The notes under the pieces are model-generated. The model was not told the DNA's origin. It worked only from the letters and a program-made list of their open reading frames with translations, and searched no databases. Below are positions 39,217 to 48,192 of a stretch of DNA of 64,000 bases, one piece after another. Made by a program: the position numbers and the translations under genes. This DNA is from an uncultured Rhodobiaceae bacterium (GTDB lineage: Bacteria; Pseudomonadota; Alphaproteobacteria; RS24): positions 1 through 64,000 of the forward strand of contig CALEFA010000063.1 in assembly GCA_937876775.1 (NCBI GenBank). Direction: 5' to 3'. Numbering within the stretch: position 1 is the first letter of the stretch; each line of letters starts with the position of its first letter.

Positions 39217-39357
39217 TATCTACTCCTGTAAAACTAGCATCAGTTTATCATGGCAAACGTCGCGGGCAAGCTAAACAGCACAAGGCAAAGTAATTTCGCT
39301 TGTGGCATCTGGCCGCATATTTTTTGCGTTTTGGTAGTCGTTTGACAGGTCATGCCA

Positions 39358-40437
39358 TTAAGGCATTTGAAATCCGTCGAGATTAGTGCCCAAACCAGTT
39401 ACCACATATCGCTTCATGTCGGCGCCAGATTGATAGGCTTCAATGGTCTCGGCAATCGACACATAACGTCCCAAATCAGCACCATTTGTGTGCGCCGCGC
39501 TGTGCGGAGTCAGCAGTACATTATCGAGCGACAAGAAATCATGTGCTGACCCCTGATAGGGCCCGCCGCGATCTGGGTCTTCTTCCGGTGTGACCACATT
39601 TTGTGGGTAACGGTACCAAGTGTCGAGCGCCGCGCCGCCGATTTTACGGTTTTTCAGTGCGCCGAATAGAGCGTCTTCGTCAACCACTTCGCCACGTGCG
39701 ACATTAATCAAATAAGCGGTTGGCTTCATCATATCAAAAGCCGCTTGGTCTATCATGCCGCGCGTTTCGTCGGTCAGATCACAGGTGACGGCAATAAAAT
39801 CGCTGGTTTGCAATAGTTTATCAAAATCTGGACGCGTACCAATCCAGTCAAGCGGTTCCGGCACCTGCGCGCGTTCAGAGCGGGCAACAGCGCAAATATG
39901 CATGCCGAAAACCTTTGCCCGTTCGGCCACCGCTTGGGCAATTTCGCCATAGCCTAAAATACCCAAGGTTTTGCCAGATAAATCGCCATGACGGGCGTCG
40001 GGCGCTGAATTGCGACCGGCGCGACGCCACTGGCCATTATGCATGTCCGTGTGTTGGGCGCGTAGTTCGAGAACATGTTCCAGCATGGCCCCCATCACAT
40101 GTTCGGCCATTGGCACGGCATGACCACCGGCGTTACAAACCAGAAGACCTTCCGGCAAAAACCCTGGGTCAATCCAATCCGTCCCGACCCAAGGTTGAAT
40201 CATCAACTTCAGATTGGGGGCGGCCATTAAGGCGCCAAAATTTCCTGCTGTTAGAATAAAATCGGCGCTGATAACGGCGATTTCACACGCGGCAATAATT
40301 GCATCGCGGGCCTTTAGATCATCATTGCAAGGCCAAACATCAAGCCGCCAGTCGCCTTCAAAACCAGCGACCCTTTGTTCGATAATGGGGGCATATTTTG
40401 CCCCCATTTCACCAAATACGGCAATTGAGCGTGTCAT
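39358..40437 (-). CDS. D-isomer 2-hydroxyacid dehydrogenase-like protein
   Basis: 359 residues: NAD-binding Rossmann domain with GILGYGEIAQAVAERA (about 159-174) inside the catalytic domain. The catalytic arginine (INVARGEVV, 248) and histidine (TPHSAAH, 312) are in place. The usual catalytic Glu region reads DTWYRYP (272-278), with Tyr275 where Glu is expected. So the chemistry may differ from lactate or glycerate dehydrogenases. Its start overlaps the CoA ligase stop as TAATG, coupling it to acyl-CoA metabolism. Confidence 0.82.
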   Translation of the reverse strand: MTRSIAVFGEMGAKYAPIIEQRVAGFEGDWRLDVWPCNDDLKARDAIIAACEIAVISADFILTAGNFGALMAAPNLKLMIQPWVGTDWIDPGFLPEGLLVCNAGGHAVPMAEHVMGAMLEHVLELRAQHTDMHNGQWRRAGRNSAPDARHGDLSGKTLGILGYGEIAQAVAERAKVFGMHICAVARSERAQVPEPLDWIGTRPDFDKLLQTSDFIAVTCDLTDETRGMIDQAAFDMMKPTAYLINVARGEVVDEDALFGALKNRKIGGAALDTWYRYPQNVVTPEEDPDRGGPYQGSAHDFLSLDNVLLTPHSAAHTNGADLGRYVSIAETIEAYQSGADMKRYVVTGLGTNLDGFQMP

Positions 40438-42047
40438 TAAAGTTTCTCCACTTCGCCGACCGCATATTGGGTAACGCTTTTATAATCCGCCTTGCCATTG
40501 GGCGCGCGGAATGGCGGGCCATTGGTGAAAATATGCTTCGGCGTTTTATAGCCAGCCAGTTTTTGGCGCACAAAGGCTTTCAGCCCGTCTGCATCAAAGG
40601 CGGCATAGTCTTCCATTTTCACAACTGCGGTTACCGCTTGCCCCCATTTTTCATCGGGCACCCCAACAACCAAAGCGTCTTCAACGCTATCGTGCAATTT
40701 CAAGGCTTCTTCAACTTCTTCAGGGTAAATCTTTTCACCGGCTGAGTTAATGCACACTGATCCGCGCCCCAAAAGCGTCAGCTCGCCGTCTTCTGAGACC
40801 AAGCAATAATCGCCGGGAATAGAGAACCGTTGGCCATTGATGGTTTTGAAAGTTTTGGCGGTTTTTTCTTCGTCTTTATAGTAGCCCAAGGGAATGGGGC
40901 CACCGAAGGCGATGAAGCCCGGCGTTTCGCTACCACGCGGGATTTCTTGATCATTCTCGTCAAATACTTTGCAAAAATCATTGGTGGTGAATTTAGCGGT
41001 TTTCACCGGCATGTCTTTGGCGGTGATGGAGCTACCAAAACCAACCGCCTCTGATGAGCCAAAACTATCGGTCAACAGGGCTTGTGGTATATGGTCGAGC
41101 ATCGCTTGCTTGACTTCCATCGACCACATTACACCCGATGAAATAATCGACACCACGCTCGACACATCGTATTTGCCGGGATTTTCTTCCAGCGCCGCCA
41201 GCATAGGTTTGGCAAAGGCGTCACCAACAATCGCCATGCTTGATACGCGGCGACGTTCGACGGTTTCCCACAATTCATGGGAATCCAGTGAAGCCGCTTT
41301 TAGCGTTACAATAGTGCCACCATTCATCATCGCCGCCATTGCCGTGAACAGGCCAGTGCCATGCATCAGCGGGCAGGCGGGGATATAGACATCGCCGCCA
41401 CCTTCTTCGGCAATTTTCTCAGCCAACGCATCCAGTGTTTCGGGCACTTCGCCAAGCGCTCGCAGGGCCATGGTTTGGGTTTCGCGCAGCGCATTATGCT
41501 CCCACATCACACCCTTTGGCATGCCAGTGGTGCCGCCAGTGTAGAGGAACAACAAATCCGAACCACTGCGCGTGACATCTAAATTGCTCCCGTCGCCTTT
41601 GGTCGCCAGATCTTCATAGGCGATAATGCCATCTTGCAAATCAGATTCTTCGCCAACTTCGACCCACTGTTTGACTTTCGGCAAGCGCGGGCGCAATTGC
41701 TCAATATTGTCACGAAACTCGCTACCATAAACCACTATTGTGGCGTCAGAATTGTCAAAAATATAGTGAACTTCGTCGGCTACATAGCGGTAGTTCACAT
41801 TTACATGCGTTAGTTGAGCGCGGAAACAGGCGGCCAGCAGTTCTATATACTCAGGGCGGTTGCGCATATAAAAGCCAACTTTGTCGCCAGCTTTGGCTCC
41901 ACCGGCTAGCAGATTGCGGCCCAAATTATTGCTGCGCTCGCCCATTTCTTGCCATGTAATTTCGCGGTCACCGTGCACAAGCGCCAAATGCCCCTGCGGC
42001 ATAACAGGTATAATTCTGTCGAGTATATCACCAAAGTTCCAAGCCAT
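40437..42047 (-). CDS. Acyl-CoA synthetase (AMP-forming), FadD-like
   Basis: 536 residues of the ANL superfamily. Motifs: P-loop LYTGGTTGMPKGV, the adenine region SFGSSEAVGFGS, PGDYCL and the hinge GRGSVCINSAGEKIYPEEVE, and the C-terminal lysine in NGKADYKS. Activates a carboxylic acid to its CoA thioester. Sequence style is close to FadD-type ligases used for sterol side chains or unusual acids; the substrate is unknown. The start at 42047 follows GGGAG; 33 upstream codons are not conserved. First gene of the catabolic cluster. Confidence 0.87.
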   Translation of the reverse strand: MAWNFGDILDRIIPVMPQGHLALVHGDREITWQEMGERSNNLGRNLLAGGAKAGDKVGFYMRNRPEYIELLAACFRAQLTHVNVNYRYVADEVHYIFDNSDATIVVYGSEFRDNIEQLRPRLPKVKQWVEVGEESDLQDGIIAYEDLATKGDGSNLDVTRSGSDLLFLYTGGTTGMPKGVMWEHNALRETQTMALRALGEVPETLDALAEKIAEEGGGDVYIPACPLMHGTGLFTAMAAMMNGGTIVTLKAASLDSHELWETVERRRVSSMAIVGDAFAKPMLAALEENPGKYDVSSVVSIISSGVMWSMEVKQAMLDHIPQALLTDSFGSSEAVGFGSSITAKDMPVKTAKFTTNDFCKVFDENDQEIPRGSETPGFIAFGGPIPLGYYKDEEKTAKTFKTINGQRFSIPGDYCLVSEDGELTLLGRGSVCINSAGEKIYPEEVEEALKLHDSVEDALVVGVPDEKWGQAVTAVVKMEDYAAFDADGLKAFVRQKLAGYKTPKHIFTNGPPFRAPNGKADYKSVTQYAVGEVEKL

Positions 42048-42136
42048 TTTGTCTCCCTCACTCAAAATGATTGTGAATAGTGAAACTAGGCTAGAGCATA
42101 AAAATTTTCTGTGAAAGTGGATTTTTCCTAAAATAA

Positions 42137-42156
42137 AATTTACCAAATTTTACCAC
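42137..42156. repeat. Direct repeat TTTACCA with 10-bp period
   Basis: TTTACCA occurs at 42139-42145 and 42149-42155, exactly one helical turn apart, in the AT-rich divergent region between the CoA ligase and the antiporter. It could be a regulator site, but no regulator gene is nearby. Confidence 0.3.
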
Positions 42157-42187
42157 TCGGTTTTGAAAGCTGTGCTAAGACACGTCT

Positions 42188-43138
42188 ATGGAATCATCTG
42201 TCGCTTTACTCCTTAGTGGACTTGTTTTGTTGGCTTTGTCGGGCGAGGCTTTGATCCGAGGCGCCGTCACAACCGCCCTAGCTTTCCGTCTTCCTCCTTT
42301 GATTATCGGCCTTACGATTATTGCGCTGGGCACGTCGGCGCCTGAGTTTACCGTATCTGTTCAAGCCGCTCTGGTCGGTCAGGCTGATATTGCCATTGGC
42401 AATGTCATCGGCAGTAACATAGCCAACATCCTATTGGTGCTGGGGGTTATGGCGCTGCTCAACCCGTTTCAAGTTTCAGGTGAAACGCTGAAGCGCGATG
42501 GTCGGGTTATGCTTATGGTGTCGGCTCTGCTGGTTGCTATGGCCTATTGGGGCATGATTAGCGCGCTGATGGGGGCAGGGCTATTACTGGCGTTGCTGGT
42601 CTATATGATCGCTCTTTATCGCGGTGCGCAAAGCGAAAGCCAAGGCAATAAAGAAGCCAGCGAAAATCTGACAGAGAATGTTCTGCCCGGTGGTTTATGG
42701 CTGGCTGTGCCGGTGCTGATTGCCGGCCTTATTGGTATTATCTGGGGAGCCGATTTAATGGTCACCGGTGCCATTCAATTGGCCCGCGGGTTTGGTGTTT
42801 CGGAAGCTGTTATTGCCCTGAGCATTGTCGCCATTGGCACCTCATTGCCAGAATTGGCTGTGTCGATTGTTGCCAGCCTGCGCGGGCAAGCCGGACTGGC
42901 TGTCGGCAATATCATCGGCAGTAATATTTCTAATATTTTGCTAATTCTCGGCGGCACTTCATTGCTGGCGCCTTTGGCGATTTCCGATGTATTGGCCAAT
43001 CGTGATGTCTGGGTTATGCTGGGCGTCGCTATTTTAGGGGTCTATTTTATGTCAACGGGCCGCACCATGAGCCGTCTCGAGGGTGGCATTTGCGTGGCTC
43101 TTTATATTAGCTATATCGGCTTTATCTATGGTGCCTGA
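42188..43138 (+). CDS. Calcium/sodium antiporter (CaCA family, YrbG-like)
   Basis: 316 residues, ten predicted transmembrane segments in two inverted halves. Each half has the alpha repeat: IIALGTSAPEFTVSVQAAL with GNVIGSNIANILLVLG, and IVAIGTSLPELAVSIVASL with GNIIGSNISNILLILGG. The conserved Glu of each repeat binds the cation. Exchanges Ca2+ for Na+ (or H+). Divergent from the acyl-CoA ligase; a 205-base region after the stop has no recognisable gene. Confidence 0.93.
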   Translation: MESSVALLLSGLVLLALSGEALIRGAVTTALAFRLPPLIIGLTIIALGTSAPEFTVSVQAALVGQADIAIGNVIGSNIANILLVLGVMALLNPFQVSGETLKRDGRVMLMVSALLVAMAYWGMISALMGAGLLLALLVYMIALYRGAQSESQGNKEASENLTENVLPGGLWLAVPVLIAGLIGIIWGADLMVTGAIQLARGFGVSEAVIALSIVAIGTSLPELAVSIVASLRGQAGLAVGNIIGSNISNILLILGGTSLLAPLAISDVLANRDVWVMLGVAILGVYFMSTGRTMSRLEGGICVALYISYIGFIYGA

Positions 43139-43343
43139 TTGGGCAGCGATAACAAAGCGCTAGACAAAAAGCCTCAGGCAATGTTAGCTCATGGCACTTC
43201 AGTATAAGGAAATGATGACGTGATAGATTTTTTGCGACGACGATAGGCTTCGAACTGGCTTTTGCCGGTTTGCTTTCGCACGCATTCAATCGTTCCCTAC
43301 TCGATCAGCAAAATGATATGGGGCCCATCGCAGGACGTTCATC

Positions 43344-43838
43344 ATGACCCAAATAATTTCAACACAAGCGCAGCATCAAGCTGGTATTGAGCAACTTCTC
43401 GACCAATGTTTTGGCCCCGGGCGACTGACCCGCACGGCTGAACGTTTGCGCGAAACCAACCAGCAAATTGATGCTTATGGATTTGTCTGCCTCAACGAAC
43501 AGGGGCGGGTGCAAGCCAGTATCAGCTATTGGCCAGTTCGCATTGGCGCGCAGCCAGCTTTACTGCTTGGCCCGCTGGCGGTTAATCCTGAGCTGCAAAG
43601 TAAGGGCGTTGGCTTTGCATTGATGCAACATAGTCTGGCGCTGATTGATAGCGCGCGCTTTCCGGTGGTTATTTTGGTTGGCGATTTGCCCTATTACCAG
43701 CGCGTCGGCTTTGCCATTGCCAATGCCGATATTGCGATGCCGGGGCCGGTTGATGCCAATCGGCTTTTGGTGCGCGGCGATGAGCACTTATTGACGCAAC
43801 TGACCGGCATGGTTCGCCCTGCACCAGATTTGTGCTAG
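43344..43838 (+). CDS. GNAT family N-acetyltransferase
   Basis: 164 residues of the YhbS-like group: acetyl-CoA motif NPELQSKGVGFALMQHSL, and PYYQRVGFAIA near the end. The acceptor is unknown. A 25-base spacing to the DUF1285 gene suggests that it leads the following unit of five genes. Confidence 0.85.
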   Translation: MTQIISTQAQHQAGIEQLLDQCFGPGRLTRTAERLRETNQQIDAYGFVCLNEQGRVQASISYWPVRIGAQPALLLGPLAVNPELQSKGVGFALMQHSLALIDSARFPVVILVGDLPYYQRVGFAIANADIAMPGPVDANRLLVRGDEHLLTQLTGMVRPAPDLC

Positions 43839-43863
43839 TTTACCGCTAAAGCGGGAGTGCTCA

Positions 43864-44454
43864 ATGTCTGACAACACACCATCAAATCCTCTGCAAAGCG
43901 TCATTGTGCAGGCCAAAAAAGCCGAAAATGGTGAAAAAGGCCTGCCGCCTGTGCATTTGTGGGAGCCTGATTATTGCGGCGATATTGGCATGCGCATCGC
44001 GCGTGACGGGCAGTGGTACTACGATAATTCGCCGATTGGGCGGAAAAAACTGGTTCGTCTCTTCTCCACTATTTTGCGCCATGACAAAGACGGCGAGCAT
44101 TATTTAGTAACACCGGCTGAGAAAATCCGCGTTGAGATTGAAGACGCCCCTTTCGTCGCCACTTTGCTGCATGTGACCGGCACCGGTCGACAGCAGGTTT
44201 TGCGTTTTGAAACCAATGTTGGCGATTTCACCGAAGCTGGTCCCGACCATGGTTTGCGCTTTGAGATTGACCCGCAAACTGACGAGCCGTCACCCTATGT
44301 TCATGTGCGCGCGCGCCTTGAAGCTTTGATCAGCCGATCGGTTTTTTATCAATTGGTTGAAGTGGCTGAAATTGAAGGCGACGCCTTTGGCGTTTGGAGC
44401 CATGGCGTGTTTTTCCCGATTGGTGCCGCCGATGTCGTGCGAGACGCTGAATGA
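43864..44454 (+). CDS. DUF1285 family protein
   Basis: 196 residues with the family pattern LPPVHLWEPDYCGDIGMRIARDG (in two stretches), WYYDNSPIGRKKLVRLFSTIL and EDAPFVATLL. No signal peptide or membrane segment. Function unknown. The stop overlaps the Nudix gene start (ATGA). Confidence 0.85.
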   Translation: MSDNTPSNPLQSVIVQAKKAENGEKGLPPVHLWEPDYCGDIGMRIARDGQWYYDNSPIGRKKLVRLFSTILRHDKDGEHYLVTPAEKIRVEIEDAPFVATLLHVTGTGRQQVLRFETNVGDFTEAGPDHGLRFEIDPQTDEPSPYVHVRARLEALISRSVFYQLVEVAEIEGDAFGVWSHGVFFPIGAADVVRDAE

Positions 44455-45095
44455 GCCGGACGCAGAATTTGCCATTGATCGATCGAATTTTGGCGGGAGT
44501 CGATAAACAGCTGCCACCGGTTCATATTTTGCATCACGAGCGCGGCCAAATTGGCGATATGAATCTTAATGGTGACACCCGCGATGCGGTTGATAAACCG
44601 TTGAAGCTTGCTGCTGTGCTGATTGCAATTTTGCAAGACGATGATGATGAGCCGCATATTATTTTGACGCGACGGGCTGACCATCTCGACAAACATTCGG
44701 GGCAGGTGGCGTTTCCCGGTGGCAAGGTCGAAGATGGCGACGAAACACCAGTGGCGGCGGCTTTGCGCGAGGCGCATGAAGAAATTGGTCTGCACCCGGA
44801 TTACGTTGATGTTGTCGGTTTTCTCGACACATATGAAACCGGAACAGGGTTTCGCATTCTGCCGGTGGTGGCAACCGTGCGTCAGGGCTATGTTTTGCAA
44901 GCCGATAAAAATGAAGTGGCAGATATTTTTCAAGCGCCGGCTCATTTGTTATTGAATGCTGGTAATTATCAGGCCCATGAAATTGAGTGGGAAGGCCAGC
45001 AAAGGCACTATTATGCCCTGCAATATGAAGGCTATAATATTTGGGGCGCAACAGCTGGCATGTTGTTGCACATGAGCCGGAGGTTACAGCCATGA
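44451..45095 (+). CDS. Nudix hydrolase, CoA pyrophosphatase-like
   Basis: 214 residues. The Nudix box is complete: GGKVEDGDETPVAAALREAH followed by EEIGL. The LTRRADHLDKHSGQVAFPGG lead-in is typical of the CoA-pyrophosphatase subgroup (UPF0035). It probably cleaves CoA or a related nucleotide. Overlaps both neighbours by 4 bases (ATGA). Confidence 0.88.
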   Translation: MSRTQNLPLIDRILAGVDKQLPPVHILHHERGQIGDMNLNGDTRDAVDKPLKLAAVLIAILQDDDDEPHIILTRRADHLDKHSGQVAFPGGKVEDGDETPVAAALREAHEEIGLHPDYVDVVGFLDTYETGTGFRILPVVATVRQGYVLQADKNEVADIFQAPAHLLLNAGNYQAHEIEWEGQQRHYYALQYEGYNIWGATAGMLLHMSRRLQP

Positions 45096-45349
45096 TACGG
45101 ATTATTCTTTGGAACCTGTTTCTGTTTTCTATGCCATTTATACTGGCATGGCTTTGGTCTTTGTGGTTGGAACGGGCACGGCCTGAGGTTGAAACCCAGC
45201 GTCGTTGGGCCTTATGCGCCGTGCTTGGCGCGATTCTGGTTTTGCTCAGCCTGTTTTACATTCGCCTGACATCGGGTGATGCGCCGGAGTCGCAATATGT
45301 GCCACCACAGCTTGAAAATGGTCGGGTTGTGCCCGGGCGGTTTGAATAA
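45092..45349 (+). CDS. DUF6111-like small membrane protein, 85 aa
   Basis: Two predicted transmembrane segments (about 3-24 and 43-62), then a short tail with VPPQLENGRVVPGRF. Small alphaproteobacterial family of unknown function found between Nudix and CCA-transferase genes. The ATG at 45092 overlaps the Nudix stop and starts the first membrane segment, which makes it preferable to the earlier in-frame start. Confidence 0.72.
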   Translation: MIRIILWNLFLFSMPFILAWLWSLWLERARPEVETQRRWALCAVLGAILVLLSLFYIRLTSGDAPESQYVPPQLENGRVVPGRFE

Positions 45350-45354
45350 GCGAG

Positions 45355-46596
45355 ATGGCCGACGCGCATCACAAATTGTCAGCGCCAGCTTGGTTGACGC
45401 GGCCAGATACACAACAAATTCTTGGCCTACTTAATGTAGACGGCGGCACGGCACGCGCTGTTGGGGGCTGTGTGCGCGATAGTCTATTGGGGGTCGCCAG
45501 TGCCGATACAGAAGTCGATATCGCAACCAACCTGACCCCCGATGAGGTGATGAGCCGTCTCGAAAAGTCCGGTATCAAAGCCCTGCCAACCGGTTTAGCC
45601 CATGGCACCATTACAGCGGTGATGCACGGCCCAAGCGCGGCTCGTTTATTTGAAATCACCACTTTGCGGGCTGATATCCGTACAGATGGGCGCCATGCTG
45701 AAGTGGCTTTTTCACAAGATTGGCAGGCCGATGCGGCGCGCCGCGATTTGACAATCAACGCGCTTTATTGTGATGCCGACGGCACGATATACGACCCAAC
45801 TGATTTGGGGCTCGCCGATATTCAAAGCCAGAAAATTGGTTTTATTGGCGAGGCGTCGGAGCGAATTGCCGAGGATTATTTGCGGGTTTTGAGATTCTTC
45901 CGCTTTCATTTTCAGCTTGCAGCTGAGCGCCAAATCAATGCCGAGGCTTTAGCGGCGGTGCAGGCGGCGGGGGCGCATATGGCGCAGCTTTCCGGCGAAC
46001 GTCTTCAAAGCGAAATGCTGAAAATTCTTGCGCTGCCAGCGGCCAGCGCGGCGCTTGAAAGCATGGCGCAATGCCAGCTTTTGGCGCCAATTTTTGGCCT
46101 AGAAGCAGCCTATGATTTGCCGCGTCTGCAGGCCATGAACAAGCGCAGTGATGACCCATTGCTGCGGCTGATGGCGGTGCTGCCAGATTGGCCTTCGGCT
46201 CAGATTGTGGGTCAAAACTTACGCCTATCGGGCAAGCTTATGGCGCGCATGAAAGCGGCGATGACGCCGAGCCGTTATATCGCCGAGGACATGGAAGACA
46301 TAACGGCAGCACTGTATTTCGACGGCGTCGCTTGCGTGCGCGATCAGGCGCATTTGGCGCTGTGCGATCGGCATCAACAACAGGCGGGTGTGTGGCAGCA
46401 GGCGTTGCTGGCGGCGCAGAGCTTCGACAGGCCGGCGTTTCCACTCAATGGCGCGATGATGCAGGCCGCTGGCATGCAAGCGGGGCCAGAAATGGGCGCC
46501 ATGTCTAAGGCGGTTGAGGCGTGGTGGGTGGCGCAGGGCTTTCCATCGGCCGATGAGGTCGAGGCTGAATTGAAGGCGCGGCTGGCGCAGGGCTGA
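45355..46596 (+). CDS. cca: CCA tRNA nucleotidyltransferase / poly(A) polymerase family
   Basis: 413 residues, class II. GGCVRDSLLG (about 37-46) is the nucleotide-binding turn; GLAHGTITAV, RRDLTINALY, and DYLRVLRFFRFH follow. It adds or repairs the CCA end of tRNAs. The metal-binding DxD reads EVD (residues 53-55, DTEVDIAT), so the first catalytic carboxylate is Glu. A pure poly(A) polymerase function is not excluded. The stop abuts the hemF stop. Confidence 0.88.
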   Translation: MADAHHKLSAPAWLTRPDTQQILGLLNVDGGTARAVGGCVRDSLLGVASADTEVDIATNLTPDEVMSRLEKSGIKALPTGLAHGTITAVMHGPSAARLFEITTLRADIRTDGRHAEVAFSQDWQADAARRDLTINALYCDADGTIYDPTDLGLADIQSQKIGFIGEASERIAEDYLRVLRFFRFHFQLAAERQINAEALAAVQAAGAHMAQLSGERLQSEMLKILALPAASAALESMAQCQLLAPIFGLEAAYDLPRLQAMNKRSDDPLLRLMAVLPDWPSAQIVGQNLRLSGKLMARMKAAMTPSRYIAEDMEDITAALYFDGVACVRDQAHLALCDRHQQQAGVWQQALLAAQSFDRPAFPLNGAMMQAAGMQAGPEMGAMSKAVEAWWVAQGFPSADEVEAELKARLAQG

Positions 46597-47466
46597 CTAA
46601 GGCCAGATCACCATTGGCGGCATGGATGACAGAATGCTCTCCACATTGCCGCCGGTTTTAAGCCCGAACATGGTGCCGCGATCATACAGCAGGTTAAATT
46701 CAACATAGCGGCCACGGCGTTTTAGTTGCGCCGCGCGGTCAGCCTCGTCAAATGACATATCAATGCGCCGGGCGGCAATTTGCGGATAGACATCAACAAA
46801 CGCCCTGCCGACATCCTGAGTGAAGGCAAAATCAGCATCCCAATCGCCGCTGTTTAGGTGATCGTAAAAAATCCCACCTGTACCGCGCGTTTCTTGGCGG
46901 TGCGGCAGGTAAAAATAGTTATCGCATTCTTCTTTGAAGCGCGGGTAGTAGCTCGCATCATGCTGGTCGCAGGCTGACTTAAAGGCGGCATGAAAATCTT
47001 GTGTGTCGATATGATCTGCCGCGCGTGCCGCGTCAATCATTGGCGTTAAATCGCCGCCGCCGCCGAACCACCCTTTGGTGGTCACCACCATACGTGTGTT
47101 CATATGCGCCGTCGGGGCGTGCGGATTACTGGGGTGAATAATCACTGAAATGCCGGCCGCCCAGAATCTTGGGTCGTCTTGCGCACCATCGACTTGTGAT
47201 TTGAAATCTTCAGAAAATTCGCCATGTACAACAGAAATGTGAACACCAGCTTTTTCAAAGGCGGTGCCGTGTAACATCGACATTTCGCCGCCACCGAGGT
47301 CTTGCGAACCGTCGCCGCGACGCCATGGTTTACGCACGAATTTCGCCCCTTCTGGCTCGAGTGATTCGAGTTTGGTGCATAGTTCGTCGCGTAAGCTGGC
47401 AAACCAATTGGCTGCAGAGTTTTTGCGCGCGTCCCAGAGATTCGCATCGGGTTTTATGTCCGTCAT
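46597..47466 (-). CDS. hemF: Aerobic coproporphyrinogen III oxidase
   Basis: 289 residues. Oxygen-dependent decarboxylation of coproporphyrinogen III. Seen: [49 protein letters not shown] and [20 protein letters not shown], all conserved in HemF. The presence of an oxygen-dependent enzyme suggests aerobic life. Convergent with cca and divergent from petABC. Confidence 0.96.
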   Translation of the reverse strand: MTDIKPDANLWDARKNSAANWFASLRDELCTKLESLEPEGAKFVRKPWRRGDGSQDLGGGEMSMLHGTAFEKAGVHISVVHGEFSEDFKSQVDGAQDDPRFWAAGISVIIHPSNPHAPTAHMNTRMVVTTKGWFGGGGDLTPMIDAARAADHIDTQDFHAAFKSACDQHDASYYPRFKEECDNYFYLPHRQETRGTGGIFYDHLNSGDWDADFAFTQDVGRAFVDVYPQIAARRIDMSFDEADRAAQLKRRGRYVEFNLLYDRGTMFGLKTGGNVESILSSMPPMVIWP

Positions 47467-47594
47467 TGAGCCACTTGCCTTACCCTAAAAATAATCTAGC
47501 CTTACCAATGGCTTAAACAGTTCCACCGGCGATTGCCAGTGGTTAATATATGCGTCATGGTGACACATTCAGAGATTGCCCTGTAGCAGTTAGT

Positions 47595-47622
47595 TTGCGG
47601 ACTCTCATAGCTTGTTTATAAA
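47595..47622 (+). promoter_or_regulatory. Predicted promoter of petABC
   Basis: TTGCGG (47595-47600), a 16-base spacer and TATAAA (47617-47622), 34 bases before the petA start codon. Confidence 0.5.
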
Positions 47623-47656
47623 GAGCAGGTCTATTAGGGGCAATAAGGAGATAAAG

Positions 47657-48184
47657 ATGACTGACGCACACACTCCAGTCACAGAAGAACCAACACGGCG
47701 CGACTTTCTATACTTGGCCACCGGTGCTTTCGCAGCTATCGGCGCGGCCAATATTGTATGGCCATTGATTGATCAGATGAACCCAGATGCTTCAGTAAAA
47801 GCATTGTCATCTATTGAAGTTGATCTTTCTGCCATTGAGAGCGGCCAGAGCATCACTGTTACTTGGCGCGGCAAGCCGGTGTTTATCCGCCGTCGTACGC
47901 AAGACGAAGTAGGTGTTGCCCGCGAGGTTTCGGTTGTTGATTTGCCCGATCCCGAAAATGACGCCGACCGTGTTGTCAAAGATGAGTGGTTGGTTATGGT
48001 TGGTATTTGTACCCATTTGGGTTGCGTGCCGCTTGGTCAAGCAGGCGACTTTAATGGCTGGTTCTGCCCATGCCATGGTTCACATTATGACACTTCAGGG
48101 CGTATCCGTAAGGGCCCAGCTCCGAAGAACCTTGAAATTCCGCCATACGATTTCGTAGGCGATACACGCATTAAAATTGGTTAG
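47657..48184 (+). CDS. petA: Rieske iron-sulfur subunit of cytochrome bc1
   Basis: 175 residues: a twin-arginine-like start (TRRDFLYL, Arg14-Arg15), one transmembrane helix (about 19-38), hinge, and a Rieske domain with C118-T-H120-L-G-C123 and C137-P-C139-H140 that hold the 2Fe-2S cluster. It accepts electrons from quinol and passes them to cytochrome c1. The start at 47657 has AAGGAG upstream. Confidence 0.96.
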   Translation: MTDAHTPVTEEPTRRDFLYLATGAFAAIGAANIVWPLIDQMNPDASVKALSSIEVDLSAIESGQSITVTWRGKPVFIRRRTQDEVGVAREVSVVDLPDPENDADRVVKDEWLVMVGICTHLGCVPLGQAGDFNGWFCPCHGSHYDTSGRIRKGPAPKNLEIPPYDFVGDTRIKIG

Positions 48185-48192
48185 GAAAAATC

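Noticed and set aside
43139-43343. 205-base gap with a short frame (GTG at 43220, about 8 codons)
   Set aside because: Too short and without any recognisable feature; TGCCTGA/TCAGGCA at its left edge has a loop too long for a terminator.
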